From: an uncultured Woeseiaceae bacterium | GTDB taxonomy: Bacteria > Pseudomonadota > Gammaproteobacteria > Steroidobacterales > Woeseiaceae | Reading direction: 5' to 3' | Length of the DNA stretch: 40,454 nucleotides | Assembly (NCBI GenBank): GCA_937944275.1 | Contig: CALDZH010000122.1 | Location: 1 to 40,454, forward strand | Shown here: piece by piece, positions 8,296-15,468 of the stretch | How positions within the stretch are numbered: position 1 is the first letter of the stretch | Layout: each line of letters opens with the position of its first letter | Notes under the pieces: generated by a model | What the model was told of the DNA's origin: nothing | What the model saw: the letters and a program-made list of their open reading frames with translations, nothing else | Databases searched by the model: none | Made by a program: the position numbers and the translations under genes

Positions 8296-8783
8296 TGGAT
8301 ACACACGACTTCATTGCGCGGTTTGCCGGGATTTACGAGCACTCACCCTGGGTTGCCGAACGTGTGGCGCCGATCGCCGAGCAACTCGATGATACTGCGC
8401 AGCTGGCGGCACTGATGGTGGATTGCGTCGATAATGCTGATACCGAAAAACAGCTCGCGCTGATTCGGGCACACCCGGACCTGGCTGGCAAAGCGCAGTT
8501 GGCTGGCGAACTGACCGCGGACTCCACGGCAGAACAGTCGAGCGCTGGCCTCGATCAGTGTTCCAAGGTCGAGTATGAACGCTTCCAGGCGCTCAATGAG
8601 GCCTACAAGGAAAAATTCGGTTTCCCGTTTGTTATGGCAGTGCGGGGCAGCAGCAGGGCCGAAATCCTCGATGCGTTCAGCGCCCGCCTGCAAAACGACT
8701 ACGACCTCGAGTTTGAAACGGCACTCGCTGAGATACACCAGATTGCGCGGTTGCGTCTTGCTGCGATGGAGAGCGACGAATGA
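8295..8783 (+). CDS. uraD: OHCU decarboxylase
   Basis: It decarboxylates 2-oxo-4-hydroxy-4-carboxy-5-ureidoimidazoline stereospecifically to S-allantoin. The 162-residue protein has the family core: YEHSPWVAERV near the N-terminus, IRAHPDLAGKAQLAG with the catalytic His at about 60, the S-AGL segment around 83-86, and NEAYKEKFGFPFVMAVRG (101-118). I choose the GTG at 8295, which shares one base with the puuE stop and has GAAGGAAA upstream; the earlier ATG at 8259 lies within puuE and would add foreign residues. Its stop overlaps the allantoicase start (ATGA). Confidence 0.94.
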   Translation: MDTHDFIARFAGIYEHSPWVAERVAPIAEQLDDTAQLAALMVDCVDNADTEKQLALIRAHPDLAGKAQLAGELTADSTAEQSSAGLDQCSKVEYERFQALNEAYKEKFGFPFVMAVRGSSRAEILDAFSARLQNDYDLEFETALAEIHQIARLRLAAMESDE

Positions 8784-9748
8784 CAAACAAGGTGCACAAA
8801 TGGGTGCAGCTCGAACGGCCGCGTCTCGGTACACGCGTTACATATGCCACGGATGAGTTCTTCGGTGCGAAAGAGCGCCTGATCGATCCGGCTGACCCGG
8901 TATTCATTGACGACAAGTATGACGATCACGGCAAATGGATGGATGGCTGGGAAAGCAGGCGCAAACGTGAGCCCGGCCATGACTATTGCGTGATTCGCCT
9001 GGGCGTGCCTGGGGTCATTCACGGGTTCGACGTCGATACCAGTTACTTCACCGGCAATTATCCGCCGCAGGCCTCGATCGAGGCCTGCGTCAGCAAGGAG
9101 GACGCGCCGGAGGACGGGTGGGTCGAGTTGATTCCCAAAACCGACCTCGCCGGCGATTCGCATCACTTTCTCGATGCCCGCAACGATACGATTTTCACGC
9201 ACGTTCGCCTGCACATCTATCCGGATGGAGGCGTGGCTCGGTTGCGTGTATTTGGCGAAGTCAAAGCCGATTTCACCGGCGTCGACGGTTACGTGGACCT
9301 GGCCGCAGTCGAGCATGGCGGTCGGCCAATCGCTTGCAGCGATGAGCACTACGGCAGCGTGCACAACCTGACGGCGCCCGGACGGGGCGTCAACATGGGC
9401 GACGGTTGGGAAACCGCTAGGCGGAGGGGTCCCGGCAACGACTGGGTCATCATTGCGCTTGGCGAGGCCGGGGTGATCGAGCGCGCCGAAATCGATACGG
9501 CGCATTTCAAAGGTAACTATCCGGATCGGGTATCGCTTGAAGCTGCGATGTTTGACAGTGACGACGACGCCGGCATCGACTCGCCGAAGTGGCAGACCTT
9601 GTTACCCGTTGCGAAGCTCAAGATGGATCAGCAGCATTATTTCGATGACTCGCTCGAGGAAATCGGCCCCGTCAGTCATGTCCGTATGTCGATCTATCCT
9701 GATGGTGGTGTGAGCCGCATTCGTCTGTTTGGTCGAGTTCATGGCTGA
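8780..9748 (+). CDS. alc: Allantoicase
   Basis: It splits allantoate into ureidoglycolate and urea. The 322-residue protein is built of two homologous halves, as in known allantoicases: the first has GKWMDGWESRRKR, then GHDYCVIRLG and FTGNYPPQ; the second repeats GDGWETARRRG, GNDWVIIALG and FKGNYPDR. Both halves end in a segment reading HVR--IYPDGGV-R-R-FG. No signal peptide. It overlaps uraD by 4 bp and the next gene by 8 bp, so translation is probably coupled. Together with the following lyase it releases two urea molecules per allantoate; no urease is encoded in the window. Confidence 0.94.
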   Translation: MTNKVHKWVQLERPRLGTRVTYATDEFFGAKERLIDPADPVFIDDKYDDHGKWMDGWESRRKREPGHDYCVIRLGVPGVIHGFDVDTSYFTGNYPPQASIEACVSKEDAPEDGWVELIPKTDLAGDSHHFLDARNDTIFTHVRLHIYPDGGVARLRVFGEVKADFTGVDGYVDLAAVEHGGRPIACSDEHYGSVHNLTAPGRGVNMGDGWETARRRGPGNDWVIIALGEAGVIERAEIDTAHFKGNYPDRVSLEAAMFDSDDDAGIDSPKWQTLLPVAKLKMDQQHYFDDSLEEIGPVSHVRMSIYPDGGVSRIRLFGRVHG

Positions 9749-10247
9749 ACGGGATTCCTTTTCATTACAACCCGAGCCGCTTACGAAAGAGCGATTCGCG
9801 TTGTATGGAGATGTGATCGAGGCATCGCTAGAGAACCCCGACGCGATGAACGAAGCGCGTTTCCAGCGCTTCAATGATCTTTGCGACATCGATGTGAGTG
9901 ACGGCGATGTTGCGGTCAGCGTCGCGCGTTGTCGCGCACCAACGAAGTTGCCCTTGCGTATTGACATGGTCGAACGTCACCCGCTAGGTAGCCAGGCATT
10001 TGTGCCTCTGAAGCCCTGTCGCATGGTTATCGTTGTTGCGCCGCCGGGTGAAGCTGTCGAGGCTTCTGAACTGCGGGCATTCGTTACCAATGGCAAACAG
10101 GGCATTAACTATCATAAAGGTACGTGGCACATGCCGCTGATCGCTTTTGATGCTGGGCAGGAATTCCTGATTGTCGACCGTGGTGGCAGCGAGTCCAACT
10201 GCGAGACGCACATGCTTGATGATGTCGTCATGCTGGAGGCTGTGTAG
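9741..10247 (+). CDS. allA: Ureidoglycolate lyase (AllA family)
   Basis: It cleaves ureidoglycolate to glyoxylate and urea, the last step of the allantoate branch. The 168-residue protein shows the cupin-like AllA pattern: an N-terminal EPLTKERFALYGDVIE, the VERHPLGSQAFVPL block with a conserved His, and YHKGTWHMPL followed by FLIVDRGG near the C-terminus. The ATG at 9741 lies within the end of alc; an upstream GTG at 9729 is possible but longer than usual. Its stop shares one base with the GTG of guaD. Confidence 0.93.
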   Translation: MAERDSFSLQPEPLTKERFALYGDVIEASLENPDAMNEARFQRFNDLCDIDVSDGDVAVSVARCRAPTKLPLRIDMVERHPLGSQAFVPLKPCRMVIVVAPPGEAVEASELRAFVTNGKQGINYHKGTWHMPLIAFDAGQEFLIVDRGGSESNCETHMLDDVVMLEAV

Positions 10248-11530
10248 TGGAGGCGTTGCGGGCGTCGATCCTGCACTGCCTGGCGGACCCGGGAGAGGGG
10301 TCGAAGCCTTCGGCCTGGGAATACTTCGAAGACGGGCTGCTCGCGGTTCACGATGGCCGCATCGTCGACGCAGGTCCTGCAGACGCGGTGCGGGCGAGGC
10401 TGCCCGCCGATATCGAGGTCACGGACTACGCCGGAAAACTGATTGTTCCCGGGTTCATCGACTGCCATGTGCATTTCCCGCAACTCGACATCATTGGTTC
10501 CTACGGAGCGCAGCTGCTCGACTGGTTGAACCAGTATGCCTACCCGGTAGAGGCGAAATTCGCCGACCCGGACCATGCACGTGAAGTTGCAAACGCGTTC
10601 GTCGATGAATTGTTGCGCAATGGCACGACGACGGCCCTGGTGTTTGGCACTGTGCATGCGCACTCTGCCGATGCGATTTTCGAAGCCGCCGAGGCCCGCA
10701 GCATGCGCCTGATAGCGGGCAAGGTCCTGATGGATAGCAATTGCCCGGAGGAACTCAGGGACTCTCCAGATTCGGGCTATGCGGAAAGCAAAGCCCTGAT
10801 TGAACGTTGGCACGGAAAAGGCAGGCTTGGTTACGCGATTACGCCGCGATTCGCGTTGACTTCATCGCCGGAACAACTCGCGGCCGCCGGCAAGCTTGCG
10901 GACGAATATCCGGATACCTGGATTCATACCCACCTTGCCGAGAACATGGATGAGGTTGAGCAAATTGCCAGGCAGTTCCCCGACAGCCGCAGCTACCTTG
11001 ACGTCTACGAGCAATTTGGGCTGGTGCGCGAGCGTGCCGTATTTGCGCACTGCCTGCACATGAATGACCAGGACAGGGCAAGCATGGCCACAAACCGAGC
11101 CGCCGCAGCGTTCTGTCCCACATCAAATCTATTTCTCGGCAGCGGCCTGTTCGATTTAACGGCCATGCGCGAAGCGGGCGTCTGCTGTGGCCTGGGTACG
11201 GACGTCGGCGGCGGAACCAGTCTGTCCTTGCTGAGGACGGCCAGCGAAGCCTACAAGGTCCTGCATTTGCGGGAGCACGCGTTACCCGCCACGCAAGCAC
11301 TTTACCTCGCTACGCTCGGCGCAGCCGAAGCGCTCCGCCTTGAGGACAAGATCGGCAACTTCGAGGAAGGCAAAGAGGCTGACTTCGCGGTTCTCGATTT
11401 CGAGGGATCGAACCTGACCGCGCGGCGCTGCGCGGCCGCGAGTACGATCGAAGAGAAGCTTTTTGCCCTGATGACGCTTGCCGATGACCGCAATGTTGCG
11501 GCTACCTATGTCGAAGGCCGGCTGGCCTAG
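10247..11530 (+). CDS. guaD: Guanine deaminase
   Basis: It deaminates guanine to xanthine and so feeds the dehydrogenase encoded at the head of the operon. The 427-residue protein is an amidohydrolase with metal ligands in PGFIDCHVHFPQ (HVH at 74-76), HTHLAEN (227-233), an AHCLH His (268-271) and the Asp of GLGTDVGGGTSLS (319). The QLLDWLNQYAYP segment and the N-terminal LHCL--P are typical of guanine deaminases rather than of cytosine or atrazine-type hydrolases. It starts with GTG overlapping the allA stop. It is the last gene; the next gene is on the opposite strand. Confidence 0.93.
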   Translation: MEALRASILHCLADPGEGSKPSAWEYFEDGLLAVHDGRIVDAGPADAVRARLPADIEVTDYAGKLIVPGFIDCHVHFPQLDIIGSYGAQLLDWLNQYAYPVEAKFADPDHAREVANAFVDELLRNGTTTALVFGTVHAHSADAIFEAAEARSMRLIAGKVLMDSNCPEELRDSPDSGYAESKALIERWHGKGRLGYAITPRFALTSSPEQLAAAGKLADEYPDTWIHTHLAENMDEVEQIARQFPDSRSYLDVYEQFGLVRERAVFAHCLHMNDQDRASMATNRAAAAFCPTSNLFLGSGLFDLTAMREAGVCCGLGTDVGGGTSLSLLRTASEAYKVLHLREHALPATQALYLATLGAAEALRLEDKIGNFEEGKEADFAVLDFEGSNLTARRCAAASTIEEKLFALMTLADDRNVAATYVEGRLA

Positions 11531-11559
11531 TCGCACTCGAAATCGTCGCGACGCCGCTG

Positions 11560-11997
11560 TCAGTCAGCGACTATGACCTCGGCCTCGAGGTGAGAAGGCG
11601 CTTTCATAGAGTTCGATATGAGGCAATACTTTTCGGCCTTTTCCAGGATGACGTCCGCTTTCTTGCGGTACTTCTCGTCGGTAATCGTGAGTCGCGCCAT
11701 CACCTTGAAGCCTGAGAACTGCGTGAACTTTTCGATCTTGTCGAGTTCCCCCTCGACCGAGCACTCCAGGGTAAGCCAGTCCAGCTTGGCTTTCCTCGCA
11801 ATAGCGCGGAACGACAATATGAAACAATTGGCGACTGCGCCAACAAGCATGGTCTCGGGGGACCAGACATCACCCGGTCCGCCGAACTGGGGTGGCCCTG
11901 CCGTTTCGAGGTCGGGCAGGCCTGCGGCGGAGACGGTTACGTTTTTCGCTCCTTCAACGCTGGCTGAGACGATGTAGTTGTGGGGTAAGTCCTGCAT
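11560..11997 (-). CDS. OsmC/Ohr-family protein
   Basis: OsmC-fold proteins reduce organic hydroperoxides with a reactive Cys pair. The 145-residue protein has both expected cysteines: Cys58 in VGAVANCFILSF and Cys125 in EKYCLISNS, on the two helices where the family places them. WSPETMLVGA before the first Cys is also typical. The frame extends upstream to 12192, but the ATG at 11997 gives the normal N-terminus and follows a CGAGACAG sequence that may act as ribosome binding site. It is divergent from the CBS-domain gene. The specific substrate cannot be read from the sequence. Confidence 0.85.
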   Translation of the reverse strand: MQDLPHNYIVSASVEGAKNVTVSAAGLPDLETAGPPQFGGPGDVWSPETMLVGAVANCFILSFRAIARKAKLDWLTLECSVEGELDKIEKFTQFSGFKVMARLTITDEKYRKKADVILEKAEKYCLISNSMKAPSHLEAEVIVAD

Positions 11998-12094
11998 GAA
12001 TCTGTCTCGCTGAAACCAAGTGTAAGTATAGTCCCGACTAGCTAACGCCAATGCAATCATTTCATAGTTTCGGATAACCGAGACAGGTGTGGCG
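11998..12094. promoter_or_regulatory. Divergent intergenic region with inverted repeat at both ends
   Basis: CTGTCTCG (12002-12009) and CGAGACAG (12079-12086) are perfect inverted copies placed 5-8 bases before the starts of the two divergent genes. The purine-rich version therefore precedes each ATG and may serve as ribosome binding site for both. It may also be a symmetric operator. A TATAGT lies in the middle of the region but no convincing -35 accompanies it. Confidence 0.3.
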
Positions 12095-12496
12095 ATGCAC
12101 GATATTGCTATCGACAAGGTCATGACGTCCGACCCGGCCACCGTTAGCCCCCAGAGCAGCGCGGCCGAAGCGCGGCGCCTGCTCGACAGCAACGTTATTC
12201 ATCATCTCCCGGTCGTCGAAGGCGATCGCCTCGTCGGCATCGTGTCTTCCTCCGATCTTCTCAAGCTCCACCTGCTCGACAATACGATGGCCCTCTTCAC
12301 CCGTGCGACCGTCGACCAGATCATGGAGACGAACGTTACAGTGCTCGGCAAAAACTCGACTTTGCGCGAGGCGGTAGAAAAACTCTCCATGGGGAATTTT
12401 CATGCCTTGCCGGTCGTGGACCGAAAACGCAGGTTGCTCGGCATCGTTACATCTACAGACCTGATGAATGAGTTGATGCTTCGCCTCGGTGACTAA
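12095..12496 (+). CDS. Tandem CBS-domain protein
   Basis: The 133-residue protein consists of two CBS motifs and nothing else. Each has the usual ending: IHHLPVVEGDRLVGIVSSSDLLK in the first and FHALPVVDRKRRLLGIVTSTDL in the second (segments abbreviated across the Bateman core), preceded by VMTSDPATV and IMETNVTVL. Such pairs bind adenosine nucleotides and usually regulate a partner enzyme or transporter; none is evident here. A GTG six bases upstream (12089) is an alternative start, but the ATG at 12095 has better spacing to ACAGG. Its last 4 bp overlap the convergent glycerate kinase gene. Confidence 0.85.
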   Translation: MHDIAIDKVMTSDPATVSPQSSAAEARRLLDSNVIHHLPVVEGDRLVGIVSSSDLLKLHLLDNTMALFTRATVDQIMETNVTVLGKNSTLREAVEKLSMGNFHALPVVDRKRRLLGIVTSTDLMNELMLRLGD

Positions 12497-13629
12497 CGCA
12501 CCAGGATCGCCCGAAAGTCATTGACGTTGGTGCGCGTGGGGCCGGTGACGACCAGGTCGCCGAGACTATCGAAAAACGCGTAGCTGTCATTGTTGGCCTG
12601 CATATCCTGTGCATCCAGCGGCGCGCGCTTCAGCGAATTCGGAAAGACGTAACATCCTGCATTGTCACCAGCCCCGTCGACACCGTCGGTGTCACAGGCG
12701 ATTGCGGATATTCTCTCGTGGCCATCAAGCGCGATCGCAAGCGCGAGGGCGTATTCGCCGTTGCGTCCACCCCTCCCTGATCCCGTTACGGGCACGGTTG
12801 TTTCGCCGCCAGAGAGGATGACGCAGGGCGGCTCGATTGGTCCATTGCCTGCAGCGATGTCAATCGCCAGCCTTGCGTGCTCGTTGGCCAGTTCGCGTGC
12901 ATCACCAGCGAGGTCGCCGAGCATATAGGGGGTGACATCAAGCTCCAGCGCACGCAGGGCCGCAGCCTGAATCGCATCATCACTGGTTGCGAGTATGCGA
13001 ACGTCACTTTCGCGCGCGGCTGCGGCATTGGTGATCGTAGGCCCCGATGCCACGACGGATGGGTCGTTGCCCGGCACGTCCGAGATTATCAGCGTAGTGA
13101 CATGCGCTGGCGAGCAAGCCTCTGCCAATTTGCCGCCTTTGACCGCCGACATTTCCCGCCGTGCCTGGTTGATCTCGTAAATCGGTGCGCCGCTCGCGAG
13201 TAACTCGATGGTCTTCGCTTTTTTTTCGTCGAGAGTGATGCCGGATGCCGGCGAGCACAGGAGTGCAGAGCCGCCTCCCGACAACAGGCAAACCACCGTG
13301 TCATCACCGGATAGATTCGAGACCAGGTCGAGAATGCGCCGCGTTGCGGTTACGCCGCGCTCATCGGGCACCGGGTGGGAGGCTTCGACGACCTCGATAT
13401 GATCGCACTCGGCCGTATGCCCGTCCGGGACGATGACCAGGCCATGGAGCGGTTCCGCCCATTGCTGCTCGATGATTGCTGCCATGCTCGCAGCGGCCTT
13501 GCCGGCGCCGACCACAATGACGTTGCCGGTCGGACGGTCTTCGAGCCAGAGCGGCATGCACGCGGCCGGGCTCGCAGCCGCAACTGCGGCATCGAATAGA
13601 ATGCGCAGAAAAGTCCGGGCGTCGGTCAT
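12493..13629 (-). CDS. gckA: Glycerate 2-kinase (DUF4147/MOFRL type)
   Basis: It phosphorylates D-glycerate to 2-phosphoglycerate. The 378-residue protein has the family's N-terminal nucleotide-binding region (VVGAGKAAASMA, 40-50), LLSGGGSALL (115-124), SAVKGGKLA (161-169), ISDVPGNDPSVVASGPT (182-198) and a MOFRL C-terminal domain with GGRNGEYAL and DTDGVDGAGDNAG. It is somewhat shorter than the usual 410-430 residues. Glyoxylate from the neighbouring purine operon can reach glycerate through tartronate semialdehyde, so the location fits, although glyoxylate carboligase and the reductase are not in the window. Its start overlaps the stop of the upstream phosphoribosyltransferase gene (ATGA). 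Confidence 0.9.
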   Translation of the reverse strand: MTDARTFLRILFDAAVAAASPAACMPLWLEDRPTGNVIVVGAGKAAASMAAIIEQQWAEPLHGLVIVPDGHTAECDHIEVVEASHPVPDERGVTATRRILDLVSNLSGDDTVVCLLSGGGSALLCSPASGITLDEKKAKTIELLASGAPIYEINQARREMSAVKGGKLAEACSPAHVTTLIISDVPGNDPSVVASGPTITNAAAARESDVRILATSDDAIQAAALRALELDVTPYMLGDLAGDARELANEHARLAIDIAAGNGPIEPPCVILSGGETTVPVTGSGRGGRNGEYALALAIALDGHERISAIACDTDGVDGAGDNAGCYVFPNSLKRAPLDAQDMQANNDSYAFFDSLGDLVVTGPTRTNVNDFRAILVR

Positions 13630-14228
13630 CCGACCGGCAGATCTTCTTCCCTGACGTGTGGCTCAAGTCTTTTGAGCAGGTCGGCCATTTCCGGCCTGTT
13701 CTGCCGCAACTCGGCTAAAGAAAACCCGGACATTTCGTAGGGAAGCACGAGCCAGTCTATGGTCTCGCGCACAAAATAGTCGGGCGTGCGCAGGGTTTTC
13801 TCGGTCGGCCTGAACCAGACAGTGCCGATGCGAATGTCATGTGGCAGGTTGCGGCGTGTTTTCTTCGCAAGCTGATTGATCACGGCGCTTACGCTGGAGC
13901 CGGTGCTGTAGACATCGTCGATGATCAACAGGGAGTGGTGTGAGCAAAGGTTCTCAAGCAGGTATTGCAGTCCATGTACGCGGATCGCGTCGGCCTTGTC
14001 GACCATCTGCGAGTAGCTTCGAGCACCGGTGTAGGACGTGCGAATCGCAATGTGATCGGTCTTTATGCCGAAATAGTCCAGGCCCTCCTGAACGGCGATA
14101 CCCACGGAACTGCCACCACGCCACAGGCCGACCAGGAAGTCGGGTTCGAATCCTGCTTCGTAGATATTGGCTGCTAACTGGAATGAATCCCGGAGGAGGT
14201 CGTCTGCGGCAATAAATCGCTCATTCAT
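13626..14228 (-). CDS. Phosphoribosyltransferase-fold protein (paralogue A)
   Basis: This 200-residue protein has the type I phosphoribosyltransferase signature LLIIDDVYSTGSS (100-112), which binds PRPP, and a GLWRGGSSVG loop (34-43). It is clearly paralogous to the divergent gene at 14314: both read D-LL-DS near residue 10, then GFEP, WRGG--VG-A-QE-L-Y-G, DHIAIRTS-YTG and VHGL-Y. Related proteins are annotated as hypoxanthine or generic phosphoribosyltransferases; the substrate is not decided by the motif. I choose ATG 14228, with GGGA nine bases upstream; GTG 14243 would add five residues. It is the first gene of a two-gene unit with glycerate kinase. Confidence 0.88.
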   Translation of the reverse strand: MNERFIAADDLLRDSFQLAANIYEAGFEPDFLVGLWRGGSSVGIAVQEGLDYFGIKTDHIAIRTSYTGARSYSQMVDKADAIRVHGLQYLLENLCSHHSLLIIDDVYSTGSSVSAVINQLAKKTRRNLPHDIRIGTVWFRPTEKTLRTPDYFVRETIDWLVLPYEMSGFSLAELRQNRPEMADLLKRLEPHVREEDLPVG

Positions 14229-14313
14229 TGGTGTTATTCCCACGCCGTGCAGGGGTAGAATTGAGGTCAGCCATTATAAGGCCGCGCCCCGGTCCGCACA
14301 CAAGAGAATAACG
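14229..14313. promoter_or_regulatory. Divergent promoter region between two phosphoribosyltransferase paralogues
   Basis: The 85-bp gap holds CCATTATAAGG (14271-14281). Read on the minus strand this is a perfect TATAAT (14278-14273); on the plus strand it is TATAAG (14275-14280). The two -10 boxes thus overlap almost completely. No good -35 hexamer is visible on either side. Face-to-face use of one site would make transcription of the two genes mutually exclusive or activator-driven. Confidence 0.35.
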
Positions 14314-14886
14314 ATGGACAAAACCGTACTTTCCGCCCAGGACCTGCTGGAGGACTCGATCGAGCTCGGAATTAAAGTACTCGAAAGCGGTTTCGAGCCA
14401 ACGATGATCATAGCGATCTGGCGCGGCGGGACCCCCGTCGGGATGGCCTTGCAGGAAACTCTTTCGTACTGCGGGGTTGCGTCTGACCATATTGCGATCC
14501 GCACTTCTTCCTACACGGGCGTTGATCAACGAGGCCACGTTGCTGTGCATGGTCTGAACTACATTATCAAGAAGATTTGTCATGACGACCGCGTACTGAT
14601 TGTCGACGATGTGTTCGATACAGGTAACACTATCAAGGCGGTCATTGATGAGCTGCGCAGACGCGCGCGGGACAACACACCCGAGGATATTCGTGTTGCC
14701 GTACCCTGGTTTAAGCCAAGCCGCAACGAGACGGACCTCTTGCCGGATTTCTTCCTGCGCGAAACGGCAGAATGGCTGGTATTCCCGCACGAACTCGACG
14801 CGCTGACACCGGAAGAGCTTGAGAAACATCGTCCGGAAATTGCCGATATCGTGCACCGCATCAAGTCGCCGGCGCTACCGGTTTGA
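14314..14886 (+). CDS. Phosphoribosyltransferase-fold protein (paralogue B)
   Basis: The 190-residue protein carries the PRPP loop VLIVDDVFDTGNT (94-106), the AIWRGGTPVG loop (34-43) and DHIAIRTSSYTG (58-69). It shares most conserved blocks with paralogue A but lacks the insertion after the YTG motif and has VDDVFDTG instead of IDDVYSTG. The frame is open upstream to 14167, overlapping paralogue A, but ATG 14314 follows AAGAGAATAACG and matches the paralogue's N-terminus. A role in purine base salvage (base plus PRPP to nucleotide) is an inference from fold and from the purine catabolic operon nearby. It is followed 3 bp later by the LOG-family gene, so the two are probably co-transcribed. 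Confidence 0.88.
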   Translation: MDKTVLSAQDLLEDSIELGIKVLESGFEPTMIIAIWRGGTPVGMALQETLSYCGVASDHIAIRTSSYTGVDQRGHVAVHGLNYIIKKICHDDRVLIVDDVFDTGNTIKAVIDELRRRARDNTPEDIRVAVPWFKPSRNETDLLPDFFLRETAEWLVFPHELDALTPEELEKHRPEIADIVHRIKSPALPV

Positions 14887-14889
14887 GCG

Positions 14890-15459
14890 ATGCGCAGGGT
14901 CTGCGTTTACTGCGGTTCGAACCCTGGCAGGCGGCCTGAATACGCTGCGGCTGCGGGCGAACTGGCAGACGTGCTGGTTCGACACGAACTTGAGCTCGTT
15001 TACGGCGGAGCCGACAAAGGCATCATGGGCGTGCTCGCTGATGCGATGCTGGAACAGGGCGGCAAGGTGCACGGCGTCATTCCCAAGATGCTCACAGCGA
15101 AGGAACTTGCACACCAGGGCTTGACCGAATTGCATGTTGTCGCGTCGATGCATGCTCGGAAGAGCATGATGGCTGCGCTCTCGGACGGATTTATTGCGAT
15201 GCCCGGCGGTTATGGCACGCTCGAGGAAATCATCGAGATGGTCACCTGGGGCCAGCTGCACTTCCACGACAAACCCTGTGGTCTGCTCAATGTCGGCGGT
15301 TACTTCGACCATTTACTGGCTTTTCTCGATCACGCTAACAAAGAGGGATTCCTGCGCCGCGAGAACCGCGACATGTTGCTTGTGGATTCGGACCCCGTCG
15401 GGATCATCCAGCAGTTCGAACGTTACACCGCCCCACACGTCGAGAAGTGGACCGCGTAA
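14890..15459 (+). CDS. LOG-family nucleotide 5'-monophosphate phosphoribohydrolase
   Basis: LOG-family enzymes release the base and ribose 5-phosphate from purine nucleoside monophosphates (AMP, or cytokinin ribotides in plants and some bacteria). The 189-residue protein has CVYCGSNPG at the N-terminus, LVYGGADKGIMG (36-47), MHARK (87-91) and the diagnostic PGGYGTLEE (105-113). Length is standard. Following directly after a phosphoribosyltransferase, it would catalyse roughly the reverse type of reaction (base removal from nucleotide), giving the pair a possible base-exchange role. That pairing is an inference. Confidence 0.9.
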   Translation: MRRVCVYCGSNPGRRPEYAAAAGELADVLVRHELELVYGGADKGIMGVLADAMLEQGGKVHGVIPKMLTAKELAHQGLTELHVVASMHARKSMMAALSDGFIAMPGGYGTLEEIIEMVTWGQLHFHDKPCGLLNVGGYFDHLLAFLDHANKEGFLRRENRDMLLVDSDPVGIIQQFERYTAPHVEKWTA

Positions 15460-15468
15460 CCCGCTGGG

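Noticed and set aside
14890-15459. Lysine decarboxylase
   Set aside because: LOG proteins are often mislabelled this way; PGGYGTLEE and the short length identify a nucleotide phosphoribohydrolase, with no PLP site.
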